From positions 1 through 64,000 of the forward strand of contig JAKQOW010000092.1 in NCBI GenBank assembly GCA_029565065.1: a stretch of DNA of 64,000 nucleotides, written 5' to 3'. Positions 8,385-16,390 of this stretch are shown here, piece after piece (within the stretch, counting starts at the first letter, position 1; each line of letters opens with the position of its first letter). The translations under genes were made by a program, and so were the position numbers. The notes beneath the pieces are model-generated. The model had not been told where the DNA came from. It worked only from the letters and a program-made list of their open reading frames with translations, and ran no database searches. Origin of the DNA: Acidobacteriota bacterium. GTDB lineage: Bacteria; Acidobacteriota; JAAYUB01.

Positions 8385-8738
8385 GTTGCGGGGCATCCGG
8401 CGTCCGGACCGGAGCGCAGCGGCCCGCCGACGCTTAGGATCCGCGCACGGCGCGCAGAGCAGAGCCGGGCTGCTGCCTGGTGGGCATCCGAACCGGGTGT
8501 CATCGGGTAGCAGACTCCATCCGAACGACGATCCGCGCTGGTTCAGCGGCGAAGATTTTCCCTTGAGTTTCAGTACCTGCAGTCATACAATCGGCGCTTT
8601 CGCGGGGTGCCGCCGATTCATCCGGCCCGGACGGCCCGACTGACGGGACCCGTTATCGGACGGACGCACTGACCAGCCCACATCGAGCGGACTGGCTGCC
8701 TGGCCCGGTACGGGGGCCCGGCATCCCCGGAGTACGTC
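8385..8738 (+). other. Intergenic region between the tRNA unit and the Ehr-like operon
   Basis: No credible gene is seen here: short open frames lack binding sites and are compositional. The one recognisable element is the promoter at 8563-8591. This leaves a leader of about 140 bases before the first operon gene, in which I recognise no known riboswitch. Confidence 0.6.
8563..8591 (+). promoter_or_regulatory. Promoter of the Ehr-like operon
   Basis: TTGAGT (8563-8568), 17 bases, TACAAT (8586-8591). It is the only good match upstream of the operon. Confidence 0.6.
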
Positions 8739-10730
8739 ATGGACCTGTTCGTCATCGGGATCATCCTCATCCTGACCGGCAGCCTGGCTGCCCTGGTCGT
8801 CCCCGCCGACTGGAAGAGCCGCCTCAGCACCCTGTTGTCCGCCGCCGGCTGCATGGTGGTCCTGGGCGGCGCGCTGCGTGCGATCTGGAACGGCGGCGCC
8901 GAAGTGTGGGTGGTGTCCGCGGGTCCGTTCTTCGGCGACGTGCCGCTGGTGCTGGATGAGTTGTCGGCGTTCTTTGCTCTGGCCATCGCCCTGACCTGCC
9001 TGCTGGGCGGGATATATGGAACCGGCTATCTCCACGCCGGATCCGACGACGCATCGGCCAGGCCGGAACGGCTGGGCGGCCACTTCTTCTGCCTCGGCCT
9101 GCTCACCGCCAGCATGCTGCTGGTGACGGTGGTGCAGCACACCCTGGCCTTCCTCATCGTGTGGGAGATCATGTCGCTCGCCTCCTTCTTTCTGGTGGTC
9201 ACCGAGCACTGGAAGGACGAGGTGGTGGACGCCGGCCTGAATTACCTGGTGTCCATGCATGTCGGCGTGGTCTGTCTCATCACCGGCTTCCTGTTTATCG
9301 GCAGCCGCGGGGCGGGGATGGACTTCCGCCAGTTCGCCGCCGTGTTGCAGGATCCGGCGTTCCCCGCACCGGGGATCTTCCTTCTGTTCTTCGCCGGGTT
9401 TGGCATCAAGGCCGGTTTCGTCCCCCTGCAGACCTGGCTGCCCCGGGCGCATCCGGCGGCGCCGTCGCACGTGTCCGGCATCATGTCGGGGATCATGATC
9501 AAGACGGGCATCTACGGCATCCTGCGCGTCGTGTCGTGGCTGGGGAAGCCGCCGGTGGAGCTGGCGCTCGCCGTCCTCGCCATCGCCGCCGCGTCCGCGG
9601 TGCTCGGGGTGGTGTACGCCATCGCCCAGCACGACCTGAAGCGCCTGCTGGCCTACCACAGCGTGGAGAACATCGGCATCATCGGTCTGGGCATCGGCAT
9701 GGGCATGCTCGGACTGGCGTACGGCGCACCCATGATCGCCCTCCTCGGATTCGCCGGCGCCGTGTTGCACGTGCTGAACCATTCCATCTTCAAGGCGCTG
9801 CTCTTCTATGCCGCCGGCGCGGTCTACCGGCGGCTGCACACCCGCGACCTGGAGCAAATGGGCGGTATCGCCCACCGCATGCCGGTCACGGCCGCGCTGT
9901 TCATCGTGGGCTCCGCCGCGATCTGCGGCCTGCCGCCGTTCAACGGGTTCGTGAGCGAATTTCTGGTGTACGCCGCCGCGTTCAGCGGCCTGGTGGGCCA
10001 GCGAGTGGCGCTGGTGCTGGTGTCCGCTCTGGTGATGGCGGTGCTGGCGCTGGTGGGCGTGCTGGCGCTCATCTGCTTCGCCAAGGTCTGCGGGGTGGCC
10101 TTCCTGGGGGTTCCCCGCCGGCCGCAGCCGCCGGACATGCGCGATCCCGGCTGGAGCATGCGCGGGCCCATGAGCGTGCTCGGCATCCTCGCGCTGCTTA
10201 TCGGCGTCCTGCCGCAGGCGGCAGTGCCGCTGGTCCTGCCGGCGGCCCGGCTGCTGGCCGGGGCGACGGCGCTGCCGGCCCGCCTGCCGGTGCTCGACCT
10301 GCTCCAGCGCATCTCGCTCATCGCGGCGGGATTGGTCGTCCTGACCGCGGGGCTGATGGCGCTGCGCCGTCTACTGCTGCACGGCCGGCCGGTGGAAACC
10401 TTCCGGACGTGGGATTGCGGCTACGGGGCGGGGACGCCCCGGATGCAGTACACGGCTTCGTCGTTTGCCTCGCCGGTGCTGGCCCTGACCAATCCGGTGC
10501 TGGCGCTGGAGACGAGGCTCGAGCCGCCGGAGGGCTTCTTCCCCGGCGCGGCTTCGTTCGAAACGCATCCGGGAAATATCTTCGAGGCCTGGCTGATCCA
10601 GCCGGTGGTGAGCCGCCTCAACCGCTTCCTGACGCGCTTCACGTGGATCCAGAGCGGCAGCACCCAGCGCTACATTTTCTACGGCCTGATCTTCCTGGCC
10701 GTCACCCTGATCTGGATGGCGGTGGTGTGA
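8739..10730 (+). CDS. HyfB-like proton-translocating antiporter subunit (Ehr/hydrogenase-4-like complex)
   Basis: This 663-residue protein is an integral membrane protein of the NuoL/M/N and Mrp antiporter family, closest in layout to HyfB/HycC. Key family features are the membrane glutamate in WEIMSLASFFLV (near residue 145), the KAGFVPLQTWLPRAHPAAPS loop, the lysine in HDLKRLLAYHSVENIG and the FNGFVSEFL segment. A last membrane helix ends the protein (FYGLIFLAVTLIWMAVV). It should move H+ or Na+ when electrons pass through the peripheral subunits encoded downstream. It is the first gene of a six-gene operon, with GGAG 9-12 bases before the ATG. Confidence 0.88.
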   Translation: MDLFVIGIILILTGSLAALVVPADWKSRLSTLLSAAGCMVVLGGALRAIWNGGAEVWVVSAGPFFGDVPLVLDELSAFFALAIALTCLLGGIYGTGYLHAGSDDASARPERLGGHFFCLGLLTASMLLVTVVQHTLAFLIVWEIMSLASFFLVVTEHWKDEVVDAGLNYLVSMHVGVVCLITGFLFIGSRGAGMDFRQFAAVLQDPAFPAPGIFLLFFAGFGIKAGFVPLQTWLPRAHPAAPSHVSGIMSGIMIKTGIYGILRVVSWLGKPPVELALAVLAIAAASAVLGVVYAIAQHDLKRLLAYHSVENIGIIGLGIGMGMLGLAYGAPMIALLGFAGAVLHVLNHSIFKALLFYAAGAVYRRLHTRDLEQMGGIAHRMPVTAALFIVGSAAICGLPPFNGFVSEFLVYAAAFSGLVGQRVALVLVSALVMAVLALVGVLALICFAKVCGVAFLGVPRRPQPPDMRDPGWSMRGPMSVLGILALLIGVLPQAAVPLVLPAARLLAGATALPARLPVLDLLQRISLIAAGLVVLTAGLMALRRLLLHGRPVETFRTWDCGYGAGTPRMQYTASSFASPVLALTNPVLALETRLEPPEGFFPGAASFETHPGNIFEAWLIQPVVSRLNRFLTRFTWIQSGSTQRYIFYGLIFLAVTLIWMAVV

Positions 10731-10776
10731 TGGCCCTCCGGATGCGCACCATCGCCGGACCCGGGCGGAGACGGTC

Positions 10777-11700
10777 ATGCTGAACCTGGCCGTCAACCTA
10801 TTAATCCTGTTCGGCGCGCCCCTGCTGCTGGTGGGCGTGATCAACCGGACCAAGGCCCTGTGGGCCGGCCGGCGCGGGGCGCCGCTGGTGCAGCCGTTCC
10901 ACGATTGCTTCCGCCTGCTGCGCAAGGGGGCGGTGATCAGCGACACGACCACGCCCGTCTTCCGGCTGGCCCCGTCGGTGAACCTGGCGGCCGTGCTGCT
11001 GGCGGGCTTGATGGTGCCCCTGGCTGGCGGCGGGGCCGTCATCAGCTTTGAGGGCGATTTCGTGCTCTTCGCCTACCTGATGGCCATGGGCAAGTTCGCC
11101 CGCGTGCTGGCGGCCATGGATACCGGCAGCAGCTTCGAGGGGATGGGCGCCAGCCGCGAAGCGCTGTTCTCCGGCCTGGTGGAGCCGGCGTTCTTCCTCC
11201 TGATGGCAGGCTGCATGGCGATCGCCGGCCAGACGTCGCTCGCCGACGCCCTGCCGGCGTTGCAGCGTTCCGGCGGGCTGCTCCAGGTGGCCCTGGTGCT
11301 CGGCGTGATCTCGTTCTTCACCATGCTGCTGGTGGAGGGGTGCCGGGTGCCCGTGGACGATCCCAACACGCACCTTGAGCTCACCATGATCCACGAAGTT
11401 ATGGTGCTGGACCATTCGGGTCCCGATCTGGCGTTCCTCCAGTACGCCGCCGCCCTGAAGCTGGTCATCGTGGGGGCGCTGATCGCCGCGCTGGTGCTGC
11501 CGTCGGCGGCGCCGCTGGGCGTGTCGGCGGCGCTGCTGCTCCTGGTGCTGGCCGCGGTGGCCGTGGCCACGGGCCTGGTGGAGTCGGTGACCGCCCGGCT
11601 GCGCATGACCCACGTGTCGCAGTTCGTGTTCCTGATGACGTCCAACGGGCTGATCGTCCTGGCGGTGGTGCTGCTGTTCAAATTCGGGGGGCTGCGGTGA
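10777..11700 (+). CDS. HyfC/NuoH-like membrane anchor subunit
   Basis: 307 residues with about eight membrane helices, matching the NuoH/HycD/HyfC family (respiratory complex I subunit 1). The N-terminal loop RRGAPLVQPFHDCFRLLRKG and the loop GCRVPVDDPNTHLELTMIHE are the conserved cytoplasmic contacts with the large and small subunits. It joins the redox arm to the ion-pumping arm. The 46 bases between this gene and hyfB-like hold only a 17-codon frame starting on the TGATG at the previous stop, which may help coupling. The next gene overlaps by 4 bases. Confidence 0.9.
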   Translation: MLNLAVNLLILFGAPLLLVGVINRTKALWAGRRGAPLVQPFHDCFRLLRKGAVISDTTTPVFRLAPSVNLAAVLLAGLMVPLAGGGAVISFEGDFVLFAYLMAMGKFARVLAAMDTGSSFEGMGASREALFSGLVEPAFFLLMAGCMAIAGQTSLADALPALQRSGGLLQVALVLGVISFFTMLLVEGCRVPVDDPNTHLELTMIHEVMVLDHSGPDLAFLQYAAALKLVIVGALIAALVLPSAAPLGVSAALLLLVLAAVAVATGLVESVTARLRMTHVSQFVFLMTSNGLIVLAVVLLFKFGGLR

Positions 11701-12332
11701 TCAACTTCCTGATCGTCCTGTTCGGCGTGACCATGCTCTACGTGGCGGCGACCAGCCGCATCGAGGCCTACGTCCGCATGCTGGTGGCGCAGGGCCTCGT
11801 GCTGTTCCTGCTGGTGGTCGCCGACTGGCAGAGCTTCCACCTGTTCAACCTGCTGTTTCTCGCAGTGGAGACCCTCGGCTTCAAGGCAATCATCATCCCG
11901 TGGTTCCTGCGCCGGGTGGTCCGCCGCAACGGCGTCTTCCGGGAACTGGAACCGTACATCCCCAATTTTTTCTCGGTGGTCATCGCCAGTCTGATCTTCG
12001 CCTTCGGATTCCTGCTGGCCTACGGCTCGCTGGACTTTGCCCGGGACATCAAGCCGCTGTACTTCGGCGTGTCGGTCTCCACCATGCTCACCGGGCTGCT
12101 GGTGATCACCACCCGGAAGATGCTGGTCACCCACGTCGCCGGCTACATGATGCTGGAGAACGGCATTTTCCTGCTGTCGCTCTCCATGGCGCGGGAGATG
12201 CCGCTCCTGGTGAATCTGGGCGTGCTGCTGGACATCTTCCTGGGCATTTTCCTGCTGGGCCTGTTCGCGACGAAGATCAAGTCCACCTTCGACGAATCGA
12301 AGATCGATGCCTTGACGCATCTCCGGGATTGA
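11697..12332 (+). CDS. HyfE-like membrane subunit
   Basis: 211 residues and about six or seven membrane helices. It resembles HyfE of hydrogenase 4, whose C-terminal part is NuoK/MrpC-like (TRKMLVTHVAGYMMLENGIF, LVNLGVLLDIFLGIFLLGLF). It probably forms part of the ion path beside the antiporter-like subunits. The start is GTG at 11697, sharing GTGA with the stop of the previous gene, so translation is coupled. Position between HyfC- and HyfF-like genes is the order of the E. coli hyf operon. Confidence 0.85.
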   Translation: MINFLIVLFGVTMLYVAATSRIEAYVRMLVAQGLVLFLLVVADWQSFHLFNLLFLAVETLGFKAIIIPWFLRRVVRRNGVFRELEPYIPNFFSVVIASLIFAFGFLLAYGSLDFARDIKPLYFGVSVSTMLTGLLVITTRKMLVTHVAGYMMLENGIFLLSLSMAREMPLLVNLGVLLDIFLGIFLLGLFATKIKSTFDESKIDALTHLRD

Positions 12333-12336
12333 CGCC

Positions 12337-13758
12337 ATGCTGATCGCCATCCTCATCCTGTTCCCCCTCGTCGCTGGCGTCCTGCTGCTGGCGCTCAAGT
12401 CGAAGACCGCCAACGTGGCGACCATCTACCTGTACGCGGCGCTCCACCTGGTGATCTCGGTCTGGCTGTGGCGGCAGCCGTCGTCGCTGCTGCCGTTCTT
12501 CCGGGTGGACGACCTGAACATCCTGTTCCTGCTGGTCCTGTCGGTGCTGTACCTGGGGGTGGCCTTCTATCACGGCGACTTCCTGAAGCAGTCCGGGCTG
12601 AGCCCGCGGTGGCACACCTGGTACGCCATCTGCCTGCTGCTCTTCAACTGCTGCATGACCGGCGTGATCCTCTCCACGCATCTCGGCCTGCTGTGGGTCT
12701 TCGTCGAGGGGACCACCCTGGCCAGCGCCCCGTTCATCTACTACGAGGGGAACAAGGCCGCCCTCGAAGCGACCTGGAAGTACGTGTTCATCTGCTCGGT
12801 GGGCATCGCGCTGGCATTCGTCGGGATCATCCTGCTGTCCATGAGCGCGGGCGACACCGTGTCGCTGTTCTTCGACGACCTGGGCGCCAACGCCGGCAAG
12901 CTGTCGCCGTTCTGGCTGCGGCTGGCGTTTCCGTTCATCCTGATGGGTTTCGGCACCAAGATGGGGCTGGCCCCGGTGCACGCCTGGCTGCCCGACGCCC
13001 ACGCCGAGTCGCCGGCGCCCATCTCGGCGGTGCTCTCCGGCACACTGCTCAACACCGCGCTGCTGGGCATCCTGCGGGTGTATCGCGTCATGGACCTGGC
13101 GGGCCAGTCCGCGCAGGCCAGGATCCTGCTGGTGGCCATGGGTTTCCTGTCGCTGTTCGTGTGCGCCGTGTTCGTGCTTAAAAACCGCAACTACAAACGG
13201 ATGCTGGCGTACTCGTCCATCGAGAACATGGGGCTCATCGCCATCGGCGCGGGCCTCGGCGGCGTCGGGATCTTCGCCGCCATGCTGCACATGGTGGCCC
13301 ATTCGCTGGGCAAGGCGTCCCTGTTCCTGACCGCGGGCAACATCCTGGGGCACTACGGCACCAAGGACGTGGCCGGCGTGCGCGGCCTCCTGCGGGTGGA
13401 CCGGGCGACGGGCTGGCTCTGGATCATCGGTTTCCTGGCCCTGGCCGCATTCCCGCCGTTTCCGGCGTTCCTGAGCGAGTTTCTCATGGCCGGTGCCATC
13501 CTGGACGGCGGCTACGCCTGGATGCTGGTGCCGTTTTTTCTCCTGCTGACCGTCATCCTGTTCGGCATGGGTCACTCGGTCATGCAGATGGCGTTCGGCG
13601 ATCCCAACCCCTCCGTGCGCAGCCAGCGGACGCCGCTGGTCAACTACATTCCGCAGGTGCTGTTCCTCGCCGTCCTGGTGGCGGTGGGGCTGGCCATGCC
13701 CGCGCCGGTCTACGACCTGGTGCAGCGGGCGGCCGTCAGTCTGGGCGGGGGGAGGTGA
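12337..13758 (+). CDS. HyfF-like antiporter subunit
   Basis: 473 residues and about 13-14 membrane helices of the NuoM/N/MrpD family. The functional residues are present: Glu in LLWVFVEGTTLASAPFIYYE, Lys in NRNYKRMLAYSSIENMG, and the loop MGLAPVHAWLPDAHAESPAP. It is the second ion-translocating channel of this complex, so two pump-type subunits (with the HyfB-like one) are encoded. It starts 4 bases after the HyfE-like stop, and its stop overlaps the region of the large-subunit start. Confidence 0.9.
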   Translation: MLIAILILFPLVAGVLLLALKSKTANVATIYLYAALHLVISVWLWRQPSSLLPFFRVDDLNILFLLVLSVLYLGVAFYHGDFLKQSGLSPRWHTWYAICLLLFNCCMTGVILSTHLGLLWVFVEGTTLASAPFIYYEGNKAALEATWKYVFICSVGIALAFVGIILLSMSAGDTVSLFFDDLGANAGKLSPFWLRLAFPFILMGFGTKMGLAPVHAWLPDAHAESPAPISAVLSGTLLNTALLGILRVYRVMDLAGQSAQARILLVAMGFLSLFVCAVFVLKNRNYKRMLAYSSIENMGLIAIGAGLGGVGIFAAMLHMVAHSLGKASLFLTAGNILGHYGTKDVAGVRGLLRVDRATGWLWIIGFLALAAFPPFPAFLSEFLMAGAILDGGYAWMLVPFFLLLTVILFGMGHSVMQMAFGDPNPSVRSQRTPLVNYIPQVLFLAVLVAVGLAMPAPVYDLVQRAAVSLGGGR

Positions 13759-13760
13759 GC

Positions 13761-15266
13761 ATGAAGGGCTGGCTCGCCACCCGGAACAACCGCAGCGAGG
13801 CGCGGGCCGACGCGCCGGCCTGGACGCTGCCGGATCTCGCCGCCGAAATCGTCCGGCGCTGCCAGGAGGGACTCCGGCTGGCGGCCATGTTCGGAGTACC
13901 CGAAGGCGGCCGCCTGATCGTGTACGCCATCCTGGCTGACGACACCGCCGCCCGGCTCTGGATCGCCGCCGCGGCCGCGGCGACCGGCGCCGCCTATCCG
14001 GCCATCACCCGCGAGGTGCCGGCCGCCCACGTGTTCGAACGGGAGCTGTGGGAGGAGCACGGACTGATACCGGAGGGACATCCCTGGCTCAAGCCGGTGC
14101 GCTACCCCCACGACCGGGCGGACAGGACCCAGACCATGGCCGGTTACCCGTTCTTCGCCATGGCGGGCGAGGAAGTGCACGAGGTGGCGGTGGGACCGGT
14201 GCACGCCGGCGTGATCGAGCCGGGGCATTTCCGCTTCCAGTGCGCCGGCGAGGATGTCCATCACCTGGAGATCCAACTCGGCTACCAGCACCGGGGCGTC
14301 GAGCGGCTGCTGGAGCGCGATGCCGTGCCGGCCCACCCGTTCCGGAACCGGCTGGCCGAGTCCATCGCCGGGGACACAGCGGTGGGGCACAACCTGGCCT
14401 ACTGCGGCGCCATGGAGGCGCTGCTGGGGCTGGAGCCGACGCCGCGCGCCCGGTCCGTGCGCGATGTCGCCCTGGAGATGGAGCGGATGGCCGTGCACAT
14501 GGGCGACCTGGCGGCCATCGCCAACGACGTGGCCTACCTCACGGGCAACGCGGTGTTCGGCGCGCTGCGCACGCGGGTGATCAACTCGTCGCTGGCCGCG
14601 TGTGGCAGCCGCTTCGGGCGCGGTTGGATCCAGACCGGCGGCGTGCGCAGCGACGTGGATGACGCGCTGCGGTCCCTGATCTTGAAAAACCTGGGTGACG
14701 TCTGGAGCGAGGCCGAGGGGATGGCCGAGAAGTTCTTCTCGTCGGCATCGGTGCTGTCGCGGCTCGAGAAGACGGGCATCGTCGATCAGGCTTCGGCCGA
14801 GAGCGTCGGCCTGGTGGGCATGGCCGCGCGCGCCAGCGGCGTCCCCCGTGACGTGCGCGCCGATCACCCGTGGGGCGGGTACGCCGACGTCCCGCTCCGG
14901 CCGGTCACCCAAGACAGCGGAGACGTCCTGGCCCGGGCCTTCATTCGATATCTGGAGATCCGCCAGTCGCTCGAGGTGATCCGGCAGCGGCTGGAAGACC
15001 TTCCCGACGGCGCCGCCCGGTCCACTTCGACGCACGCCACGCTGCCTCCCGATCGGCTGGCCGTTTCGCTGGTGGAGGGGTGGCGGGGCGAGATCCTGCA
15101 CGTGGTCGTCACCGGCGGCGACGGGCGGGTGATCCGCTACCGGGTGAAGGATCCGTCGGTGCACAACTGGTTCGGCCTGGCGCTGGCGGTGCGCCACAAC
15201 GGCATCTCGGATTTCCCGCTCTGCAACAAGAGCTTCAACCTGTCGTACTGCGGGCATGACTTGTGA
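13761..15266 (+). CDS. HyfG/NuoCD-like large subunit lacking the Ni-binding cysteines (Ehr type)
   Basis: 501 residues. The N-terminal ~150 resemble the NuoC/HycE-N domain (FFAMAGEEVHEVAVGPVHAG marks the junction). The rest is a NuoD/hydrogenase large-subunit fold (HHLEIQLGYQHRGVERLLE, FGRGWIQTGGV). In [NiFe] hydrogenases four cysteines bind the metal. Here the CxxC of the first motif is replaced by A203-G204-D205-T206, and the C-terminal DPCxxC is absent; the tail has C488 and C497 in another spacing, and the protein ends at SYCGHDL. So it should not be a hydrogenase. ATG 13761 is chosen for its GGGGAGG site; the GTG at 13755 is an alternative. It may bind a quinone or contact ferredoxin, as proposed for Ehr complexes. 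Confidence 0.85.
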   Translation: MKGWLATRNNRSEARADAPAWTLPDLAAEIVRRCQEGLRLAAMFGVPEGGRLIVYAILADDTAARLWIAAAAAATGAAYPAITREVPAAHVFERELWEEHGLIPEGHPWLKPVRYPHDRADRTQTMAGYPFFAMAGEEVHEVAVGPVHAGVIEPGHFRFQCAGEDVHHLEIQLGYQHRGVERLLERDAVPAHPFRNRLAESIAGDTAVGHNLAYCGAMEALLGLEPTPRARSVRDVALEMERMAVHMGDLAAIANDVAYLTGNAVFGALRTRVINSSLAACGSRFGRGWIQTGGVRSDVDDALRSLILKNLGDVWSEAEGMAEKFFSSASVLSRLEKTGIVDQASAESVGLVGMAARASGVPRDVRADHPWGGYADVPLRPVTQDSGDVLARAFIRYLEIRQSLEVIRQRLEDLPDGAARSTSTHATLPPDRLAVSLVEGWRGEILHVVVTGGDGRVIRYRVKDPSVHNWFGLALAVRHNGISDFPLCNKSFNLSYCGHDL

Positions 15267-15313
15267 GGAGTGAGGAGACAGGAGATAGGAGTAGGGAGAT
15301 GTTGACTGCTGTT

Positions 15314-15357
15314 CGTGCTCGTAATCGTGCTCGTAATCGTGCTCGTAATCGTGCTCG
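15314..15357 (+). repeat. Tandem 12-bp repeat (3.7 copies)
   Basis: The unit CGTGCTCGTAAT occurs three times without change (15314-15349), plus CGTGCTCG. It lies inside the 174-base gap between the large-subunit gene and the iron-sulfur subunit gene of the operon. Just before it (15265-15301) is a purine-rich GGAG-repeating stretch. Confidence 0.95.
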
Positions 15358-15440
15358 CTCCTTGACGCTCCGCTTCCTTCCTCATCTCAACCTTTCTGGC
15401 AATTCGCCGGCCAGACACCACCATACCCAGGAACCCTGCG

Positions 15441-16208
15441 ATGTTTGACCTGCTTAAAATCCGCCGGCGCCACGGCTGGACCTTCGTGCCGGATCCTCTT
15501 CGGGCATCCGTGATCCCGCCTTTCCGGGGGAGGCCCGAGCTGCGGCCTGACCTCTGCACCCGCTGCCGGCGGTGTGAGGGGGTTTGCCCCGCGGCTGCCA
15601 TCACGGCCGAGCCCCTGCGTATCGACCTGGGCCGCTGCATCCTGTGCGGCGACTGCCAGGAGGCGTGTCCTGCGGGGGCGATCGAATTCACGACGGAGCA
15701 TCGGCTGGCGGCCTTCGGACGCGAGGCGCTGATCACGGGCGAGGGCGTGGCCGCGGCGGCGGAGCCGGCGGCCGACGCCATCCGGGCGGATATCCGCCGC
15801 CTCTTCGGCCGATCCCTCAAGCTGCGCCAGGTGTCGGCGGGCGGCTGCAACGGTTGCGAGATGGAGCTGGGCGCCTGCGGCAATGTCAATTTCGACATGG
15901 GTCGCTACGGCGTCGAATTCGTTGCTTCGCCCCGCCACGCCGACGGAGTGGTGGTCACGGGGCCGGTCTCCGAGAACATGGCCGCCGCGCTGGAAGACAC
16001 CTGGCGCGCCGTGCCTGCGCCGCGACTGCTCATCGCAGTGGGGAGCTGTGCCATATCGGGCGGCGTGTTTGCGCCGTCACCGGCGCTGCGGCGCGGCTTT
16101 TTCGACGGGCACGCCGTGGATCTGTACGTGCCCGGCTGTCCCACCCACCCCCTCACATTCATCGACGGTGTCATGCGGCTCATCGGCGCCCACTCCGCGC
16201 AACTGTAG
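15441..16208 (+). CDS. Fused ferredoxin (HyfH-like) and small subunit (HyfI/NuoB-like) iron-sulfur protein
   Basis: 255 residues. Two [4Fe-4S] motifs come first: C39-C42-C45-C49 and C66-C69-C72-C76, the latter two quartets each followed by proline, as in HyfH/NuoI. After a ~45-residue linker comes a NuoB/HyfI domain. Its cluster ligands are C136 and C139 (GGCNGCE), C203 (GSCAISGG) and C233 (PGCPTHP). The CxxC spacing is that of hydrogenase small subunits, not the adjacent cysteines of complex I. It would pass electrons to or from the large subunit. In E. coli these are two genes, so this is a fusion. It is the last gene of the operon and has only a weak AGGA site after the repeat-bearing gap. 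Confidence 0.9.
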   Translation: MFDLLKIRRRHGWTFVPDPLRASVIPPFRGRPELRPDLCTRCRRCEGVCPAAAITAEPLRIDLGRCILCGDCQEACPAGAIEFTTEHRLAAFGREALITGEGVAAAAEPAADAIRADIRRLFGRSLKLRQVSAGGCNGCEMELGACGNVNFDMGRYGVEFVASPRHADGVVVTGPVSENMAAALEDTWRAVPAPRLLIAVGSCAISGGVFAPSPALRRGFFDGHAVDLYVPGCPTHPLTFIDGVMRLIGAHSAQL

Positions 16209-16390
16209 GACGCACTCCGGGGGCGTTCCGCGATCGTGCCCATGTTGCGTTTAAACCAGAGCCGGATTCCCGCATCCAACAACATGCGGCCGGCCTTCGG
16301 CGAACCTTTTCGTCCGGACCCGACGTACAATGTCATGGTCCAGACAGCCCGAGCAGGGCACCGGACCTTCAATTCACACGGGAGAACACC

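Noticed and set aside
10730..10783. 17-codon frame between the HyfB- and HyfC-like genes
   Set aside because: Too short and without protein character; at most it helps translational coupling.
13761..15266. Annotation as active [NiFe] hydrogenase large subunit
   Set aside because: Both metal-binding cysteine motifs are absent, so the hydrogenase label from overall similarity would be wrong.
15314..15357. Possible CRISPR array
   Set aside because: The 12-bp units are contiguous with no spacers and no cas gene is near.
15263..15448. 61-codon frame running through the tandem repeat
   Set aside because: It is just the repeat translated (RARN units), overlaps the previous gene end, and adds no protein-like sequence.
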